Assembly: GCA_025354605.1 (NCBI GenBank)
Contig: JANXMN010000270.1
Location: 1 to 33,717 of the forward strand
DNA length: 33,717 nt
Source: Hymenobacter sp.
GTDB taxonomy: Bacteria > Bacteroidota > Bacteroidia > Cytophagales > Hymenobacteraceae
Direction: 5' to 3'
In this document: one piece after another, positions 31,465 through 33,717 of the stretch
Position numbering within the stretch: the stretch's first letter is position 1
Layout of the letters: each line of letters begins with the position of its first letter
Made by a program: the position numbers and the translations under genes
The notes under the pieces: model-generated
What the model was told of the DNA's origin: nothing
The model's input: only the letters and a program-made list of their open reading frames with translations
Databases searched by the model: none

Positions 31465-32499
31465 ATGGCTTATCCCACCCTGCTACCACCTGCCACGCCG
31501 GCCACTGTTGATTCCTCCGCAATCACCGGCATTTTCCGGCACTTTCACACGCCGCATCTGGTACTGGGCTACCGCATCACACTTCGGCAGGTAGTATTTG
31601 GGCTGCTGCTGGTGTTTTGCCTCACGCCCTGGGCCTCGCCGCCAGTGGCGCTGGCGCTGGGTCTGCTGCTGGCCCAAACGCTGGGCAACCCTTTCGCCAG
31701 CCAGACCAAACTAGCTACGGCAAAGCTGCTGCAATACTCGGTGGTGGGCCTGGGCTTTGGCATGAATGCCCACGCGGCGGTGCAAGCCGGCAAGGAGGGT
31801 ATCGTCTTCACGGTGGCATCTATTCTCGGCACGCTGGTGCTGGGGTATTTCGCGGGCCGGTGGCTGGGGCTGGGCCGGCACGTCGTGCACCTGATTTCGT
31901 GCGGCACCGCCATTTGCGGGGGCTCGGCCATTGCGGCCGTCGGGCCGGTGCTGCGGGCCAAAGACGAAGAGATGTCGGTGGCGCTGGGCACGGTGTTCGT
32001 GCTCAATGCCGTGGCGCTGTTCGCCTTCCCGCCCATCGGCCACGCCCTGGCCATGACGCAGCAGCAGTTTGGCCTCTGGTGCGCCATTGCCATTCACGAT
32101 ACCTCGTCGGTGGTAGGTGCGGCCAAGGTCTATGGCGACCAGGCCCTGCAGGTAGCTACCACCGTGAAGCTGGCCCGCGCCCTCTGGATTATCCCGGTCA
32201 GCATCGCTACAGCCATGTTTTTCAAGCAGAAGGGCGTCAAAATCACCATTCCCTATTTTATTTTCGGCTTCATCGCGGCTATGCTGCTGAACACCTACGT
32301 CCCCGCGTTGCACCCCTTAGGCCCGGTGCTGGTGAATCTGGCCAAAATTGGCCTCACGGTGACGCTGTTTTTCATCGGGGCCGGGCTATCGGCCAAAATC
32401 GTGCGCTCGGTGGGGGCCAAACCGTATGTGCTGGGCGTGCTGCTGTGGGTAGTGATTTCGAGCGTGTCGCTGTACGTGATTCTGCACTCGGTGGCGTGA
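31465..32499 (+). CDS. YeiH/UPF0324-family membrane transporter (putative sulfate exporter family)
   Basis: 344 aa. The ATG at 31465 (MAYPTLLPP) is chosen over a frame opening 24 bases upstream. About ten hydrophobic segments follow residue 38 (VVFGLLLVFCLTPW, IVFTVASILGTLVLGYFA, LGVLLWVVISSVSLYVIL). Family hallmarks are NPFASQTKLATAKLLQYSVV (75-94), SCGTAICGGSAIAA (145-158) and AIHDTSSVVGAA (209-220). The family is annotated as putative sulfate exporters, with little biochemical proof. In the inner membrane it would move a small sulfur-containing anion. Regulation by the upstream LysR gene is likely from its position. Confidence 0.9.
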   Translation: MAYPTLLPPATPATVDSSAITGIFRHFHTPHLVLGYRITLRQVVFGLLLVFCLTPWASPPVALALGLLLAQTLGNPFASQTKLATAKLLQYSVVGLGFGMNAHAAVQAGKEGIVFTVASILGTLVLGYFAGRWLGLGRHVVHLISCGTAICGGSAIAAVGPVLRAKDEEMSVALGTVFVLNAVALFAFPPIGHALAMTQQQFGLWCAIAIHDTSSVVGAAKVYGDQALQVATTVKLARALWIIPVSIATAMFFKQKGVKITIPYFIFGFIAAMLLNTYVPALHPLGPVLVNLAKIGLTVTLFFIGAGLSAKIVRSVGAKPYVLGVLLWVVISSVSLYVILHSVA

Positions 32500-32508
32500 G
32501 GAAGTCTG

Positions 32509-32548
32509 AAAAAAGAACGTCAGCCGGGCGTAGCGAAGCATGACGTTC
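32509..32548 (-). terminator. Terminator of ilvC, also a repeat-family hairpin
   Basis: TGACGTTC (32541-32548) pairs with GAACGTCA (32515-32522). On the minus strand the stem is followed by six T residues (32509-32514). It lies 22 bp after the ilvC stop. The inner sequence CATGCTTCGCTACGCCCGG (minus strand) shares the GTCATGCT core seen at 11396 and 26714. Confidence 0.7.
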
Positions 32549-32570
32549 CGGGTTCGTTCAGGAGTCAGCG

Positions 32571-33638
32571 CTAGCTCACCGCCTCCACCTTTTCCGCCGC
32601 TTTCGAGCGCAGCTGGCGCACGGTCGCGCCAGTGGCCCACAGCTCCGACTCCCGCACTTCCTTCAGCTCGGCGTCCAACTCCTGGCGGTAGTTGGGCGTG
32701 GTGCCGCGCTCGATGGTGCGGCGGGCTTCCGCGCCGCTGGCCACGCTGTCGTACAACTCGTTGAGCACCGGCAGGGTGGCTTCGCGGAAGCGGCCCTTCC
32801 AGTCGAGCGCACCGCGCTGAGCCGTGACCGAGCAATTGGCAAACATCCAGTCCATGCCGTTTTCGCCCACCAGCGGCACGAGGCTTTGGGTGAGCTCCTC
32901 CACGGTTTCGTTGAAGGCTTCGGAGGGCGAGTGGCCGCGCTGCCGCAGCACCTGGTACTGCGCTTCGATGATGCCGGCCAAAGCCCCCATCAGCACGCCG
33001 CGCTCGCCGGTGAGGTCGGAGTACACTTCCTTCTTGAAGTCCGTCTCGAACAAATAGCCCGAGCCCACGCCGATGCCCATCGCAATAGCTTTTTCCCAGG
33101 CGTGGCCCGAAGCATCCTGAAACACGGCAAACGAGGAGTTCAGCCCGCCGCCGGCCACGAACAGGCGGCGCAGGCTGGTGCCGCTGCCCTTGGGGGCCAC
33201 CAGAATCACATCTACATCAGCGGGTGGGATGATGTTGGTCTGGTCGTTGAACGTGATGCCGAAACCGTGCGAGAAGTACAGCGTTTTACCGGGCGTGAGC
33301 TTGCTCTTGAGCAGGGGCCACAGCGCAATCTGGCCGGCATCGCTCAGCAGGTTGCAGATGATGGTACCGCGCCCGGCGGCTTCTTCCAGCGAAAACAGCG
33401 TTTTGCCCACCACCCAGCCGTCCCGGATGGCGCGGTCCCAGGAAGACGTGCCCGCGCGCTGGCCCACAATCACGTTGAAGCCGTTGTCGCGCATGTTCAG
33501 GGCCTGGCCCGGCCCCTGCACGCCGTAGCCGATAATGGCAATAGTTTCGTCCTTGAGGTATTCCAGCGCCTTTGCGAGGGGGAATTCGTCGCGGGTGATG
33601 ACGGTTTCGTCGACGCCGCCGAAGTTGATTTGGGCCAT
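32571..33638 (-). CDS. ilvC: Ketol-acid reductoisomerase
   Basis: 355 aa, ATG at 33638. It catalyses the isomerisation and NAD(P)H-dependent reduction of acetolactate or acetohydroxybutyrate in valine, isoleucine and leucine synthesis, in the cytoplasm. The Rossmann motif GYGVQGPGQALN is at 37-48. HGFGITF (124-130) and VDVILVAPKGSGTSLRR (142-158) are typical of the Bacteroidota form. The C-terminal knotted domain has the metal and substrate residues around VYSDLTGERGVLMG (205-218, D208 and E212), NETVEELTQ (243-251) and CSVTAQRGA (269-277). The length fits short class I enzymes, slightly longer than the E. coli-unlike 330-aa type. Other ilv genes would be expected upstream, outside the window. 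Confidence 0.95.
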   Translation of the reverse strand: MAQINFGGVDETVITRDEFPLAKALEYLKDETIAIIGYGVQGPGQALNMRDNGFNVIVGQRAGTSSWDRAIRDGWVVGKTLFSLEEAAGRGTIICNLLSDAGQIALWPLLKSKLTPGKTLYFSHGFGITFNDQTNIIPPADVDVILVAPKGSGTSLRRLFVAGGGLNSSFAVFQDASGHAWEKAIAMGIGVGSGYLFETDFKKEVYSDLTGERGVLMGALAGIIEAQYQVLRQRGHSPSEAFNETVEELTQSLVPLVGENGMDWMFANCSVTAQRGALDWKGRFREATLPVLNELYDSVASGAEARRTIERGTTPNYRQELDAELKEVRESELWATGATVRQLRSKAAEKVEAVS

Positions 33639-33657
33639 GAGTAATGGGTTTTTTGTA

Positions 33658-33680
33658 GCGTGGGCTCTGCGAGTCCGCGC
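33658..33680. repeat. REP-like hairpin with GAGTCCGCGC core, upstream of ilvC
   Basis: GCGTGGGCTC-TGC-GAGTCCGCGC forms a 10-bp stem with two G-T pairs. Its right arm resembles AAGTCCGCGC in the repeat at 8820-8858. It lies 20-42 bp before the ilvC start and may be in its leader. Confidence 0.45.
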
Positions 33681-33717
33681 GTGGGTTGGAGTTGAAAGAA
33701 TCGTTCAGACGCGCGGA

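Overview
The window (33.7 kb, high GC) looks like chromosome from a Bacteroidota of the Cytophagales, most like Hymenobacter. The evidence is a SusC/SusD pair, two type IX secretion (T9SS) sorting domains, DUF5686 and 7TMR-DISM proteins, a Bacteroidota-type ketol-acid reductoisomerase, TAnnTTTG-like promoters and little Shine-Dalgarno signal. The genus is inferred from protein style, not from a marker gene. No tRNA, rRNA, CRISPR array or intact insertion sequence was seen.

Layout. 1-918: 3' part of a divergent family 1 glycoside hydrolase. 1002-7100 (minus strand): three large exported proteins, namely a T9SS cargo protein and two proteins that combine a beta-propeller with phage-tail-like segments. 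7556-8755: a small XRE-type HTH gene behind a repeated 13-bp motif, then an unknown 138-aa gene. 8855-12390 (minus strand): a WYL regulator, a DinB-family enzyme and a 7TMR-DISM sensor with a LuxR-like HTH. 12459-15541: a small unknown gene and a DUF5686 outer-membrane protein. 15617-17695: an unusual 7TMR-DISM sensor that ends in a transposase-like zinc ribbon. 18061-30327: a beta-glucan polysaccharide utilisation locus (PUL): GH3, SusC, SusD, PKD lipoprotein, GH16 lipoprotein, a second GH16 broken by an in-frame TAG, and a T9SS carbohydrate-binding-like protein. 30470-32499: a LysR regulator and a YeiH-type exporter. 32571-33638 (minus strand): ilvC.

How the genes work together. The PUL probably handles a beta-1,3- or mixed-linkage glucan such as laminarin. 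GH16 endo-enzymes and the binding proteins act at the surface, SusC/SusD import oligosaccharides, and the GH3 lipoprotein releases glucose. No HTCS, AraC or sigma/anti-sigma regulator adjoins the locus. The nearest candidate is the membrane sensor directly upstream on the same strand. Its periplasmic domain belongs to a class predicted to bind carbohydrate, and its cytoplasmic end resembles the DNA-binding half of an IS1595-type transposase. That protein is the most interesting object in the window. Other notable signals are the single-codon nonsense break in the second GH16 gene, -7-like elements lying 3-9 bases before start codons, two heptamer-rich intergenic hairpins around the broken gene, and inverted repeats at the XRE and DinB genes that look like operators.
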